Source of the DNA: Deltaproteobacteria bacterium
Lineage (GTDB): Bacteria; Myxococcota; Kuafuiibacteriia; Kuafuiibacteriales; Kuafuiibacteriaceae
Direction of reading: 5' to 3'
DNA length: 64,000 nt
Assembly (NCBI GenBank): GCA_020632995.1
Contig: JACKEN010000025.1
Span: forward strand, 1-64,000
The notes beneath the pieces are model-generated. The model ran no database searches. It was not told where the DNA came from and saw nothing but the letters and a program-made list of their open reading frames with translations. Shown piece after piece: positions 16,724 to 26,458 of the stretch. The translations under genes and the position numbers were made by a program. Positions within the stretch are counted from its first letter, which is position 1; the number at the start of each line of letters is the position of its first letter.

Positions 16724-19511
16724 CCGCGCCGGGGGTGGGGGTGGACGTGAAGGTCCAGTCCGCGTCGTCGTCGCCGGTGAAGGCCCCGTTCGGCAGCCGC
16801 GAGAGGCTGCCGTCGGTGGTGTCGATCTCGGTGACCGCGGTGCCCTTCACCAGGCTCACGGGCGCCGCGAAGCCGTTGATGGTGGCGGCGGTGATCGCGC
16901 CCTCGTAGGACAGGGCGTCCAGCAGGGTGTTGCTGACCGTGTCGATGAGGGCCACGCCGTCCGGCGCGCCGTTCTGCAGCCCGTTGGAGGGCAGGGTCAC
17001 GAACTGCACTCCGGAGGGCACCACCACCGCGGTGTTGCCGAGCACCGCGTACTCGCCCGGGTTCAGGGCCCCGGTGAAGGTGTAGCGCGCGTACTCGACG
17101 TTGCCGTTGCCGTTCACCATGACCACCGCGATGTTGGTGAGGTCCACCGCCGCAGTGCCGGCGTTATAGAGCTCCACGAACTCCGTGGTGTCGGTGAGGG
17201 GCTGGTCGTAGTCCACCTCGTTGATGATCAGGCCACCGGTGACACCAGTGCCGCCGTCGACCACGCCCGAGTCCACGTCACCCGAGTCCGGCACGCCAGC
17301 GTCCGGCGGAGCGACGGGGCAGACGTCGTTGGCCGCGCCCGGGGTGCCGAAGCCGATGGCCGAGAAGGCGGTGGCCCCGAGGCACCAGTTGGCGCCGTCG
17401 TCGTTGCCGAGGCCGCTGGTGCTGGCCGGATCCAGGCTCATCGAGGCGCCCTCCGCGCTCGGGAAGGTCCCGTCGTAGACCACGGTGTCGATCACGGTGC
17501 CGGCGCAGCGGATGGTCACGGTGTCCGAGGTGGTGTCGAGCCGCAGGTAGCGATCCTCGAGCATGAAGCCGGGCACGAAGCCCTGGCTGCCCACGCCGTC
17601 GGTGCTGGTGCCCACGGTGGCGTAGCTGAGGGGCGGGACCACGAAGTCGCCGCGCACCACCGCGATGCCGCTCGCATCCGCGAACTCACACCCGTACAGG
17701 TTGAAGGTGACGGTGGAGGTGCGGTTGTAGAACTCGACCCACTCCTTGCCGGTGTCGTCGCCCACCGCGTCCTTGAAGATCTCGGTGATCACCAGGTCGC
17801 CGCGGTTGGTCGGCTGGGCGGTGTTCGCCGGGTTCGCGGTGCACGGCGTGTTGGGCGCGCCCGGAGTGCCGAGGTCACCGTTGAAGGAGATGGTGGAGTA
17901 GCACCAGTTGTGGCCGTCGTCGTTCGCGGTGGCGTCGTAGCTGCCGGGGTCGAGGTTCATCGACACGCCGGCGGTGATGTCCGCGGGATCCGGGAAGATG
18001 GGGCCGCCGTCGTAGTACACCTGATCCACCACGCCCACGTTCGGGCAGCTGATGATGACCTCGTCGTCGCCGTTCGCCAGGGTGAAGGTGGTCGGGTACA
18101 CCATGCTGGGCGCGAAGCCCGGGTCCGCCACCTTCGCGAGGGTCGCGTAGCCGCCAGGCAGGACGTAGAGGTTGTTGCCGATGGTGAAGGTGTTCGTGGT
18201 GTGGGGGGCGTCGTAGACGTCGCAGCCGATCAGGTTCAGCGGGTTGGCGGTCGGGTTGTAGACCTCGAACCACTCCGCGGCGCCGCCGGTCGGGTTCTGC
18301 ATGATCTCGGTGATCAGCACGTCGCCCGGGGCAGCCGGCGCGATCGCCGCGCCAGGGGACACGAAGGTCGCGGTGTCCGCGGCGGGATCGATCGGGTTGC
18401 CCAGATCGTCGGTCACCGTGCCGCCCACCTCGACCGTGTAGCTGGTGAGCGGGGGCAGGGTGCTGGTGGTCAGGGTCACGATGTTGTCGGTCACCGACAC
18501 CGCGGTCACGGTGGCGGCGGGGGTCAGCACGAAGCCGGCCGGCGCGGCCGACACCGCGTCGATGGGCCGGTTGAAGGTCAACACCACGGTGTCCGAGGCG
18601 GGCGCGTCGGCGCGGAGGAGCGCTGCCGCGGTGGTGCAAGCGGTGACCTGCACGTCCGCCCGATCCCAGGCCGACACCTGAGCCACCGCGTTGAAGCGCC
18701 ACAGCGGGCTCGGGCCCACCGTCACGTCGCAGCCGGGGAGGAGGCCGAGGGTCTCGACCATGCCCGACACCACGCGGAAGGTCATGTTGGTGTCGTTCGG
18801 GATGCCGGTCGTGGCGAGCTGGATCCGCACGTGATCGGCGCCCGCGCCGCGGAACGTTCCGGTCATGGTGCCGGACACGATCAGGGACTCGCTCTCGTAG
18901 CTGTCGAGCGCGCTCACCACGTCGGTGGCGGCCGAGACGTCCTGGCTGAGGGCCGCGACGTCCGCGCCCTGGGCCGAGCGGGAGACGTTGCTCACCGCGG
19001 TGACCCGGTGCTGGCCGTCTTGCGTGGCGGTCTCGTCGACGTCGAAGGCGATCGTGTCACCCGCCACGAGGGCCGGGGTGATCGACGCGGTGGGCACCGA
19101 CACGAAGAGGGCGGGGCCGGCCACGTCGGCCTGCACGAAGAAGCCGGCGGGGTCGACACCGACCGCGGGCAGCACGTAGGTCACGACGCCGCCGCTCACG
19201 TTGAGGGCCGGGGACTGCGCGCCCACCGGGGCGGCCCGCACCGCCTCGATCTGCTCGGTGGTGTTGGGGCCGGTGCCACCGTCCACGCCGGTGTCGGGCG
19301 GGACGCCGGTGTCCTCGACTCCGCCGTCCACGCCGGTGTCCTCGACGACACCGGTGTCCTCGACGATGCCGGTGTCCGGGAACCCGGCGTCGACCTTGAC
19401 GCCGGAGTCGGGGACGAACGTGCCGGAGTCACGGGTCTCCTCGCCTCCACAGGCGGCGGCGAGCAGGGCGAGCGAAGTGAGCGGTATGCAGAGCCGTAGG
19501 AGTCTGGACAT
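16713..19511 (-). CDS. lipoprotein with SbsA Ig-like domain and three lamin-tail domains
   Basis: 932 residues from ATG 19511. The lipoprotein signal is MSRLLRLCIPLTSLALLAAAC (Cys21). A linker with repeated DTGV/DSG units (about residues 28-75) follows, typical of myxobacterial lipoproteins. An uncharacterised beta-rich region spans ~80-320. An SbsA-type Ig-like domain (Big_5: DTVVLTFNRPIDAV, TSYTVEVGGTVTDDLGNPI) lies at ~325-400. Three lamin-tail domains begin near 400, 570 and 760, each with the ITEI/INEV..EW(F/V)E(V/L)YN signature. LTD domains are Ig-like and often occur in secreted nucleases or surface proteins; no enzyme domain is visible here, so binding or scaffolding is most likely. 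The opening of the frame upstream of 19511 is antisense to other genes. Confidence 0.82.
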   Translation of the reverse strand: MSRLLRLCIPLTSLALLAAACGGEETRDSGTFVPDSGVKVDAGFPDTGIVEDTGVVEDTGVDGGVEDTGVPPDTGVDGGTGPNTTEQIEAVRAAPVGAQSPALNVSGGVVTYVLPAVGVDPAGFFVQADVAGPALFVSVPTASITPALVAGDTIAFDVDETATQDGQHRVTAVSNVSRSAQGADVAALSQDVSAATDVVSALDSYESESLIVSGTMTGTFRGAGADHVRIQLATTGIPNDTNMTFRVVSGMVETLGLLPGCDVTVGPSPLWRFNAVAQVSAWDRADVQVTACTTAAALLRADAPASDTVVLTFNRPIDAVSAAPAGFVLTPAATVTAVSVTDNIVTLTTSTLPPLTSYTVEVGGTVTDDLGNPIDPAADTATFVSPGAAIAPAAPGDVLITEIMQNPTGGAAEWFEVYNPTANPLNLIGCDVYDAPHTTNTFTIGNNLYVLPGGYATLAKVADPGFAPSMVYPTTFTLANGDDEVIISCPNVGVVDQVYYDGGPIFPDPADITAGVSMNLDPGSYDATANDDGHNWCYSTISFNGDLGTPGAPNTPCTANPANTAQPTNRGDLVITEIFKDAVGDDTGKEWVEFYNRTSTVTFNLYGCEFADASGIAVVRGDFVVPPLSYATVGTSTDGVGSQGFVPGFMLEDRYLRLDTTSDTVTIRCAGTVIDTVVYDGTFPSAEGASMSLDPASTSGLGNDDGANWCLGATAFSAIGFGTPGAANDVCPVAPPDAGVPDSGDVDSGVVDGGTGVTGGLIINEVDYDQPLTDTTEFVELYNAGTAAVDLTNIAVVMVNGNGNVEYARYTFTGALNPGEYAVLGNTAVVVPSGVQFVTLPSNGLQNGAPDGVALIDTVSNTLLDALSYEGAITAATINGFAAPVSLVKGTAVTEIDTTDGSLSRLPNGAFTGDDDADWTFTSTPTPGAANL

Positions 19512-19670
19512 GACGGGATTTGGCCTAGCGCGGCCCGACAGACCGCACAACCCAAGAATACGGAAGGTGCCGGATGTCACACCCACGCCATTGAAGAAGC
19601 GGCGTGAAATCCTCTGGTTACAGCCACATACCAGGTGGCGTGACCGGCCCATCCGTGGCCAGGATGAGGC

Positions 19671-20504
19671 ATGCGAATCCACCACATGAGCTGTGGTTCG
19701 TTCTGCCCGGTGGCCCGGCGGTGGGTGAACGGCGCCGGAAGCGTGTTCGAGCGGGGCCACCTGTGCTGCCACTGCCTGCTCATCGAGTCGAACCAGGGCC
19801 TCATCCTGGTCGACACCGGGCTCGGCACCGCCGACGTGGAGCAACCCCACTTGCGCCTCGGTCGCTGGTTCACCACCGTCGCGCAACCCAAGCTGCAGCT
19901 CGAGGACACCGCCCTCCACCAGGTTCAGGCCCTGGGGTTCTCGCCTCGAGATGTCCGGCACATCGTCCTCACCCACGGCGACCTCGACCACGCGGGCGGC
20001 CTCTCGGACTTCCCCGAGGCCCAGGTGCACATCCACACCCCCGAGCACCACGCGATGACGCACCCCGAGGGGATGGAGAAGGTGCGCTACCGCCCCCTGC
20101 AGCTCGCGCACGACCCGAAGTGGGTCCTGCATGCGCCCGACGGCGACCACTGGATGGGCTTCGACGCGGTGCGCGCCCTGGACGACGCCGAGCCCGACGT
20201 CCTCATCGTCCCCCTCGAAGGCCACACCCGGGGCCACGCCGCGGTCGCGGTGCGCCGCGAAGAGGGCTGGTGGCTCCACGCGGGCGACGCCTACTTCTAC
20301 CACGGCCAGCTGGACACCGAGCACCCCCACATCCCCTTCGGGCTCGGCCTCTTCCAGCGCTTCGCGGACCACGACCGGCCGGCGCGGATGGCCAACCAGG
20401 AGCGCCTCCGCAAGCTGGCTTTCGCCAAGCAGGGAGAGGTCTCGGTGTTCTGTGCCCACGACCCCGTGGAGCTCGAGGCGGCCCGGGCTCAGACGAGCAC
20501 GTAG
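19671..20504 (+). CDS. metallo-beta-lactamase-fold hydrolase
   Basis: A 277-residue protein with the MBL zinc motif THGDLDHAGG (His102, Asp104, Asp106, His107). The first His of the usual HxHxDH is at 102 and the second is replaced by Asp. Later metal-binding elements are LEGHTRGHAAVAV and HAGDAYFYHG, with a final His in CAHDPVE. The N-terminal CPVARRWVNGAG and VDTGLG blocks resemble AHL-lactonase/glyoxalase-II-like hydrolases. The substrate cannot be assigned. No signal peptide, so it is probably cytoplasmic. Convergent with glpD, overlapping it by 16 bp. Confidence 0.85.
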   Translation: MRIHHMSCGSFCPVARRWVNGAGSVFERGHLCCHCLLIESNQGLILVDTGLGTADVEQPHLRLGRWFTTVAQPKLQLEDTALHQVQALGFSPRDVRHIVLTHGDLDHAGGLSDFPEAQVHIHTPEHHAMTHPEGMEKVRYRPLQLAHDPKWVLHAPDGDHWMGFDAVRALDDAEPDVLIVPLEGHTRGHAAVAVRREEGWWLHAGDAYFYHGQLDTEHPHIPFGLGLFQRFADHDRPARMANQERLRKLAFAKQGEVSVFCAHDPVELEAARAQTST

Positions 20505-22048
20505 CCCTTGCCCACGGTCTGGAAGTCCTTCACCTGCTGCTCGATCCAGGCCTCGTCACGCCCAAGCTCCTCGGCCATGATCCGCGCCACCTTGGGCGCG
20601 GTCTCGAGCGCGGCGCGGGCGTCGAAGAGCAGGCTCCTGGTGCGCCGGGCGAGGAAGTCCTCGACCGTCCGCGCCATCTCGTAGCGCACCGCCCACTTCA
20701 CCTGGGCCACGCTGGCGGTGAGGTTCGGGTGCAGGCGCTCCGCGTTGGCGGGGACCCGCTCCATCTGCGCGATGTGCTGGGCGTCGGAGCCGTACACGGC
20801 CAGCCGCCCGAACTTCGCCGCGTGCTGGTGGAAGCCGTGGATCGAGAGCTGCTTCGTCACGCAGGGCCGCGACTCGAGCCCGGCGAGCATGGCCGCGTTG
20901 TCGATCACATCCTCCGCCATCTTGCGGTAGGTGGTCCACTTGCCCCCCGCGATGGTGAGCAGGCCCGACGGCGTGATGTGCAGGGTGTGGTCGCGCGAGA
21001 TCGCGGCGGTGGTGCCCTCGCCCCCCGCGTCCACCAGCGGCCGGATCCCGGCGAAGACGCTCTTCACGTCCTCGCGGTTCGGATCGATGGAGAGGTACAT
21101 CCGCGCGTGCTCGAGGATGAACTCGATCTCCTCCTCGAAGGGCTTCGGCTCGAGCGGGATGTTCTCGATCGGCGTGTCGGTGGTGCCCACCACCACGGTG
21201 TGGTGCCACGGGATCGCGAAGAGGACGCGCCCGTCCGAGGTGTGGGGCACCATGATCGCGTGGTCCCCGGGCAGGAAGGTCTTGTCCAAGACGATGTGCA
21301 CGCCCTGGCTGGGCTTGATCATCGGCTTGGCCGAGGGGTCGTCCATCTTGCGCAAGTTGTCCGTCCACGCCCCGGTGGCGTTGATGACCACCTTCGCGCG
21401 GATCACCCGCTCCTTGCCCGTCTCGAGGTCCACGACCTCGACCCCGCTCACCACGTGGCTGTCGTCCTTCACCAGGCCGACCACCTGCATGTAGTTCACG
21501 AGCGTGGCGCCCTGCTCCGCCGCGGTCTCCGCGATGTCGATCGCGAGCCGCGCGTCGTCGAACTGCCCGTCGTAGTAGCGGACTCCGCCCCGCAACCCCT
21601 CCGTCTCGATGGTGGGGAGCGCCTTGACGGTGGCCTCCTTCGACAACAGCGCGGACTTTCCGAAACCGTACTTGCCCGCGAGCATGTCGTAGACCTTCAG
21701 GCCGATCCCGTAGAACGGGGTCTCCCACCAGTCGTAGTTCGGCACCACGAAGGCGAGGTCCGACACGAGGTGCGGCGCGTTGGTCCGGAGGATCCCGCGC
21801 TCCTTCAGCGCCTCCATCACGAGCGATACGTTGCCCTGCTGGAGATAACGCACCCCGCCATGGACCAGCTTGGTGGAGCGCGAGCTGGTCCCCTTGGCGA
21901 AGTCCGACTGCTCCAACAGGAGCACGGTGTACCCCCGGCTGGCCGCGTCGAGGGCGGACCCCAGGCCGGTGGCCCCACCCCCCACGATCAACAGGTCCCA
22001 GGGCTCCTTGCGGTCGTCGACCCGACCCAGCATCTCCGCGCGATCCAT
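20489..22048 (-). CDS. glpD: aerobic glycerol-3-phosphate dehydrogenase
   Basis: A 519-residue FAD flavoenzyme that oxidises sn-glycerol-3-phosphate to dihydroxyacetone phosphate and passes electrons to quinone at the membrane. The dinucleotide-binding motif LLIVGGGATGLGSALDAA lies near residue 20, with the GlpD hallmarks GTSSRSTKLVHGGVRYL and GATLVNYMQVVGLV and the C-terminal GGKWTTYRKMAED. Length is right for the family. The start ATG at 22048 follows a purine-rich stretch. No glpF or glpK neighbour is in view, so it stands alone here. The gene symbol rests on strong family motifs. Confidence 0.95.
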   Translation of the reverse strand: MDRAEMLGRVDDRKEPWDLLIVGGGATGLGSALDAASRGYTVLLLEQSDFAKGTSSRSTKLVHGGVRYLQQGNVSLVMEALKERGILRTNAPHLVSDLAFVVPNYDWWETPFYGIGLKVYDMLAGKYGFGKSALLSKEATVKALPTIETEGLRGGVRYYDGQFDDARLAIDIAETAAEQGATLVNYMQVVGLVKDDSHVVSGVEVVDLETGKERVIRAKVVINATGAWTDNLRKMDDPSAKPMIKPSQGVHIVLDKTFLPGDHAIMVPHTSDGRVLFAIPWHHTVVVGTTDTPIENIPLEPKPFEEEIEFILEHARMYLSIDPNREDVKSVFAGIRPLVDAGGEGTTAAISRDHTLHITPSGLLTIAGGKWTTYRKMAEDVIDNAAMLAGLESRPCVTKQLSIHGFHQHAAKFGRLAVYGSDAQHIAQMERVPANAERLHPNLTASVAQVKWAVRYEMARTVEDFLARRTRSLLFDARAALETAPKVARIMAEELGRDEAWIEQQVKDFQTVGKGYVLV

Positions 22049-22184
22049 GGCGGTCTGGAGGATAGCAAGGGCCTCGGCTGGCCAAAACCGTCTTGTAGGT
22101 CGCTTTTGCGGTAGACCCGAGGTGCGACATGACCCCGAAAGGGCGCTTGACGCGCCGCGTCCCCTGGGATTCTCACTCAGCCCG

Positions 22185-22859
22185 ATGGAGAAGGCGAAGA
22201 GCGCGGCAGCGTTCTACGACATGGACGGCACCCTGGTGAGCACCAACCTGGTGCACTCCTTCCTGTTCTTCGCCCGGAACGAGCCGTCGATCCCCCGGAG
22301 CGTCCTGAAGTCGGCGGCGGGTGTGGCCAAGATCCCCGCCTTCGTCGCGGTGGACGCGGTGAGCCGCTTCAAGTTCAACGAGATGCTCTTCGCTGGCTAC
22401 GCGGGGACCTTCCGGGACCGGCTGCTCGAGTTCTCGGAGGAGCACTTCGAGCAGGTGCTGAAGCCGAACATCTTCCCCGGCACCTACGAGCTGGTCGAGA
22501 ACGCGCGCAGGAAGGGCCTGCGCCAGGTCATCATCAGCGGCAGCCTGGACTTCATGGTGACCCCGCTCGCCCGCCACCTGGGCATCGACGACATCATCAC
22601 CAACCAGCTGGTGTTCGAGGACGACGTGGCCACCGGCGAGCTGGTGAAGCCCATCGTGGCCGGCGCCCACAAGGCCCGGATCATCCAGCAGTACGCCGAG
22701 GCCCACGACATCGACCTCTTGGCCAGCTACGGGTTCTCGGACTCCATCTCGGACTACTCGATGCTGAGCGTGGTGGGCCGCCCCGCCGCGGTGAACCCGG
22801 ACCGCAAGCTCCGTCGATCCGCCGAAGAGCTACGTTGGCCGATCCTCGACCTGAGGTAG
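22185..22859 (+). CDS. HAD-IB family phosphatase (SerB/HAD-1B-like)
   Basis: A 224-residue HAD phosphatase. Motif I is FYDMDGTLVS (nucleophile Asp12, acid/base Asp14), motif II VIISGSLDFM, motif III the Lys of GAHKARI, and motif IV FSDSISDYSML. The SGS motif II and the DGTL/NLVHSFLFFA cap region fit the HAD-IB group, which includes phosphoserine phosphatases and lysophosphatidate or phosphatidylglycerophosphate-type phosphatases. ATG 22185 was taken over upstream in-frame sequence that lies antisense to glpD's 5' region. It is followed 12 bp later by a candidate start for the kinase gene, so the two may be co-expressed. Confidence 0.88.
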   Translation: MEKAKSAAAFYDMDGTLVSTNLVHSFLFFARNEPSIPRSVLKSAAGVAKIPAFVAVDAVSRFKFNEMLFAGYAGTFRDRLLEFSEEHFEQVLKPNIFPGTYELVENARRKGLRQVIISGSLDFMVTPLARHLGIDDIITNQLVFEDDVATGELVKPIVAGAHKARIIQQYAEAHDIDLLASYGFSDSISDYSMLSVVGRPAAVNPDRKLRRSAEELRWPILDLR

Positions 22860-22950
22860 TCTCCGGGGCCGATGGTCCCCGCCCGCCCCGAAGAGTCCAT
22901 CGGCCCCTCCCCCGAGGAGGCTGGTCCGTGGGCTCCGCCTGTTCGCGCTG

Positions 22951-24534
<1,584 letters not shown>

Positions 24535-24536
24535 GG

Positions 24537-25433
24537 CTACTGCAGGTCGATGGACAGGAGCTTTCGCAAGGAGCGCGCCTCGAGCTCCGCGTCTCCCCAC
24601 GGGTCGAGTTCGACGCGCGCGCGCTCCACGACCCCGACCTCGAGGCGCACGCCGAGTGGGCCATAGGTATCGAGCACCGCCGCGGGGATGAGCGCGCGGT
24701 CCGCCGCCACCGGGAACGTACAGTGGACGCGGTGCATGTAGGCGTCCCCGGGCTCGCTCAGGCCTTCGTCTCGAGTCCGCCCCGACAGCAGGACCTCCAC
24801 CACGCCGACGGTGGAGGCGGACGCGCGCGTCCACCGGAGCTCCAGGCCCTGACCCATCGTGGCCACGACGTGATCGTCCGCGGACGAGGGCGCGATCAGC
24901 TCGACGCCCACCGGCATGCGCAAGTTCGCCTGCAGCGCCGGAGCACCATTCGGATCGCCGGGACTCCGCACCTCGAGCGCCTCACCGTCCGCGAAGGGCC
25001 CGGGGCCCACCTCGGTCGAGTACTCCGGGTACTCCGCCGACACGGAGGCCCCCGCCGCGCCGGACACCGTGATCCGCCCCGTAGAGCTGCCCGGCGTGAA
25101 AGGCGGCGTGCCGATGTCGATCGGATAGTATGCGTCGAATCGACAGCCCGAGAAGCACCCGAGCACGTCACCGATGCCGACATCGGGAGGCTCTGGGAAG
25201 CGCGCCGAGAGCGCCCCAGAACCGCCGGACTGGACGTAGGACACCACCGCGGTCGAGATGCCCGTCTCCGAGCCACGCCGCGCGGGGCACGGCAGCCCCG
25301 CGTCGGAGTCCACCGGGCTGCCCCCGTCCGGCGGGCCGTCGAGGGGCCCGGTCTCGTCACCACAACCCGCGCCGAGGGCAACCACCGCCACCGTGAGGAT
25401 CGAGAGGCGCGGGTCGCTCCACATCGAGGCCAT
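24537..25433 (-). CDS. hypothetical lipoprotein
   Basis: About 298 residues. It starts MASMWSDPRLSILTVAVVALGAGC (lipidated Cys about 24), then a GPPDGGSPVDSDAG linker of the kind seen in other lipoproteins here. The rest is beta-rich with no motif I know. ATG 25433 was used; ATG 25424 is in frame. It is probably on the outer membrane or periplasmic side. The function is unknown. Its 3' end faces the kinase gene. Confidence 0.75.
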   Translation of the reverse strand: MASMWSDPRLSILTVAVVALGAGCGDETGPLDGPPDGGSPVDSDAGLPCPARRGSETGISTAVVSYVQSGGSGALSARFPEPPDVGIGDVLGCFSGCRFDAYYPIDIGTPPFTPGSSTGRITVSGAAGASVSAEYPEYSTEVGPGPFADGEALEVRSPGDPNGAPALQANLRMPVGVELIAPSSADDHVVATMGQGLELRWTRASASTVGVVEVLLSGRTRDEGLSEPGDAYMHRVHCTFPVAADRALIPAAVLDTYGPLGVRLEVGVVERARVELDPWGDAELEARSLRKLLSIDLQ

Positions 25434-25507
25434 TCTACACGAACACCGCGAAGGGGCGGACGAGGTGACTGGGTAGGCGGACTCGATCTGAGGTATGACC
25501 ATGGAGC

Positions 25508-26362
25508 ATGTGCCGCCTCTTCGGGTTCCGGAGCGTCATCCCCAGCCAGGTCCACAGCTCCCTGATCCACGCCGAGAACGCCCTCGGCGTGCAGAGCGAG
25601 CGCCACCCCGACGGCTGGGGCGTCGCCTACTACGTCGACGGCGCCCCCCACCTCACCAAGAGCGCCTCCACCGCGCTCACCGACCAGCTCTTCCGCCGCG
25701 TGAGCGGCGTGGTGGCGTCGGAGACGGTGTTGGCGCACGTACGAAAGGCGACGCAAGGTGACTTGTCGATCCTGAACGCCCACCCCTTCCAGTACGGCAA
25801 GTGGGTCTTCGCCCACAACGGCGACATCCCGGAGTTCGGGGAGGTGCGGGCGACGCTGCTGGAGGAGGTCGCGCCCCGCCTGCGACGCTTCGTGCTCGGC
25901 GACACCGACAGCGAGGTGGTGTTCTTCATGTTCCTCACCTCGCTCAGCCAATACGGGCCGCTGGGCGGGAACTACGGGATCGAGGAGGTCATCGTCGCCC
26001 TCCGCGACACGGTGCAGCGGGTGCGGGAGCTCTGCGACACCCCGGAGCGCGGGCACCGGTCGCTCTTGACGCTGATGGTGACGAACGGCGCGACGATGGC
26101 GGCGACGCGCGGGGGCAAGGAGTTGTTCTGGTCGAGCTACAAGACGCGGTGCTCGGAGCGGGACAGCTGCCCGAGCCTGTCACCGGAGTGCGAGGCGCCC
26201 TCGGGGTCCGGGTTCGTGAATCACTTGATCCTGTCGAGCGAGCCGCTGGGTGGGGAGAATGTGTGGCATGAGCTCGAGGAGGATGGGGTGATCGGGGTGG
26301 ACTGGCGGATGCGGCTGACGCGCCGGGGGTTGTTTGGGGGGCCGGGGTTGGTGGTGGTGTAG
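25508..26362 (+). CDS. class II glutamine amidotransferase (YafJ-like)
   Basis: A 284-residue Ntn-hydrolase. The nucleophile Cys2 is exposed after Met removal (MCRLFGFRS). The glutaminase landmarks are NALGVQSERHPDGWGVAYY, HVRKATQG, NAHPFQYGKWVFAHNGDI and DTDSEVVFF. The size fits the stand-alone YafJ/DUF family rather than a purF- or asn-type fusion, so the amide acceptor is unknown. It is the last clear gene before an array of 16-bp palindromes and the ATPase gene on the same strand. Confidence 0.9.
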   Translation: MCRLFGFRSVIPSQVHSSLIHAENALGVQSERHPDGWGVAYYVDGAPHLTKSASTALTDQLFRRVSGVVASETVLAHVRKATQGDLSILNAHPFQYGKWVFAHNGDIPEFGEVRATLLEEVAPRLRRFVLGDTDSEVVFFMFLTSLSQYGPLGGNYGIEEVIVALRDTVQRVRELCDTPERGHRSLLTLMVTNGATMAATRGGKELFWSSYKTRCSERDSCPSLSPECEAPSGSGFVNHLILSSEPLGGENVWHELEEDGVIGVDWRMRLTRRGLFGGPGLVVV

Positions 26363-26374
26363 TGGCGTGGATCC

Positions 26375-26450
26375 CTGCCAGCTGGCGGGTTTGCCAGCTG
26401 GCGGTCTTGCCAGCTGGCATCCTTGCCAGCTGGCACCCTTGCCAGTTAGT
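26375..26450. repeat. tandem array of 16-bp palindromic units
   Basis: TGCCAGCTGGC recurs at 26376, 26392, 26408 and 26424, with a degenerate fifth copy (TGCCAGTTAGT) at 26440, so the period is exactly 16 bp. The shared core GCCAGCTGGC is a perfect 10-bp palindrome, and the 5-bp spacers differ between copies. The array fills the 96-bp gap between the amidotransferase stop and the ATPase GTG at 26459, ending 8 bp before that start. It can bind a dimeric protein at each unit, or fold as serial RNA hairpins. Confidence 0.9.
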
Positions 26451-26458
26451 CTCATCCC

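Noticed and set aside
26375..26450. CRISPR array
   Set aside because: Repeat units are 16 bp with 5-bp spacers, far too short for CRISPR, and no cas gene is near.
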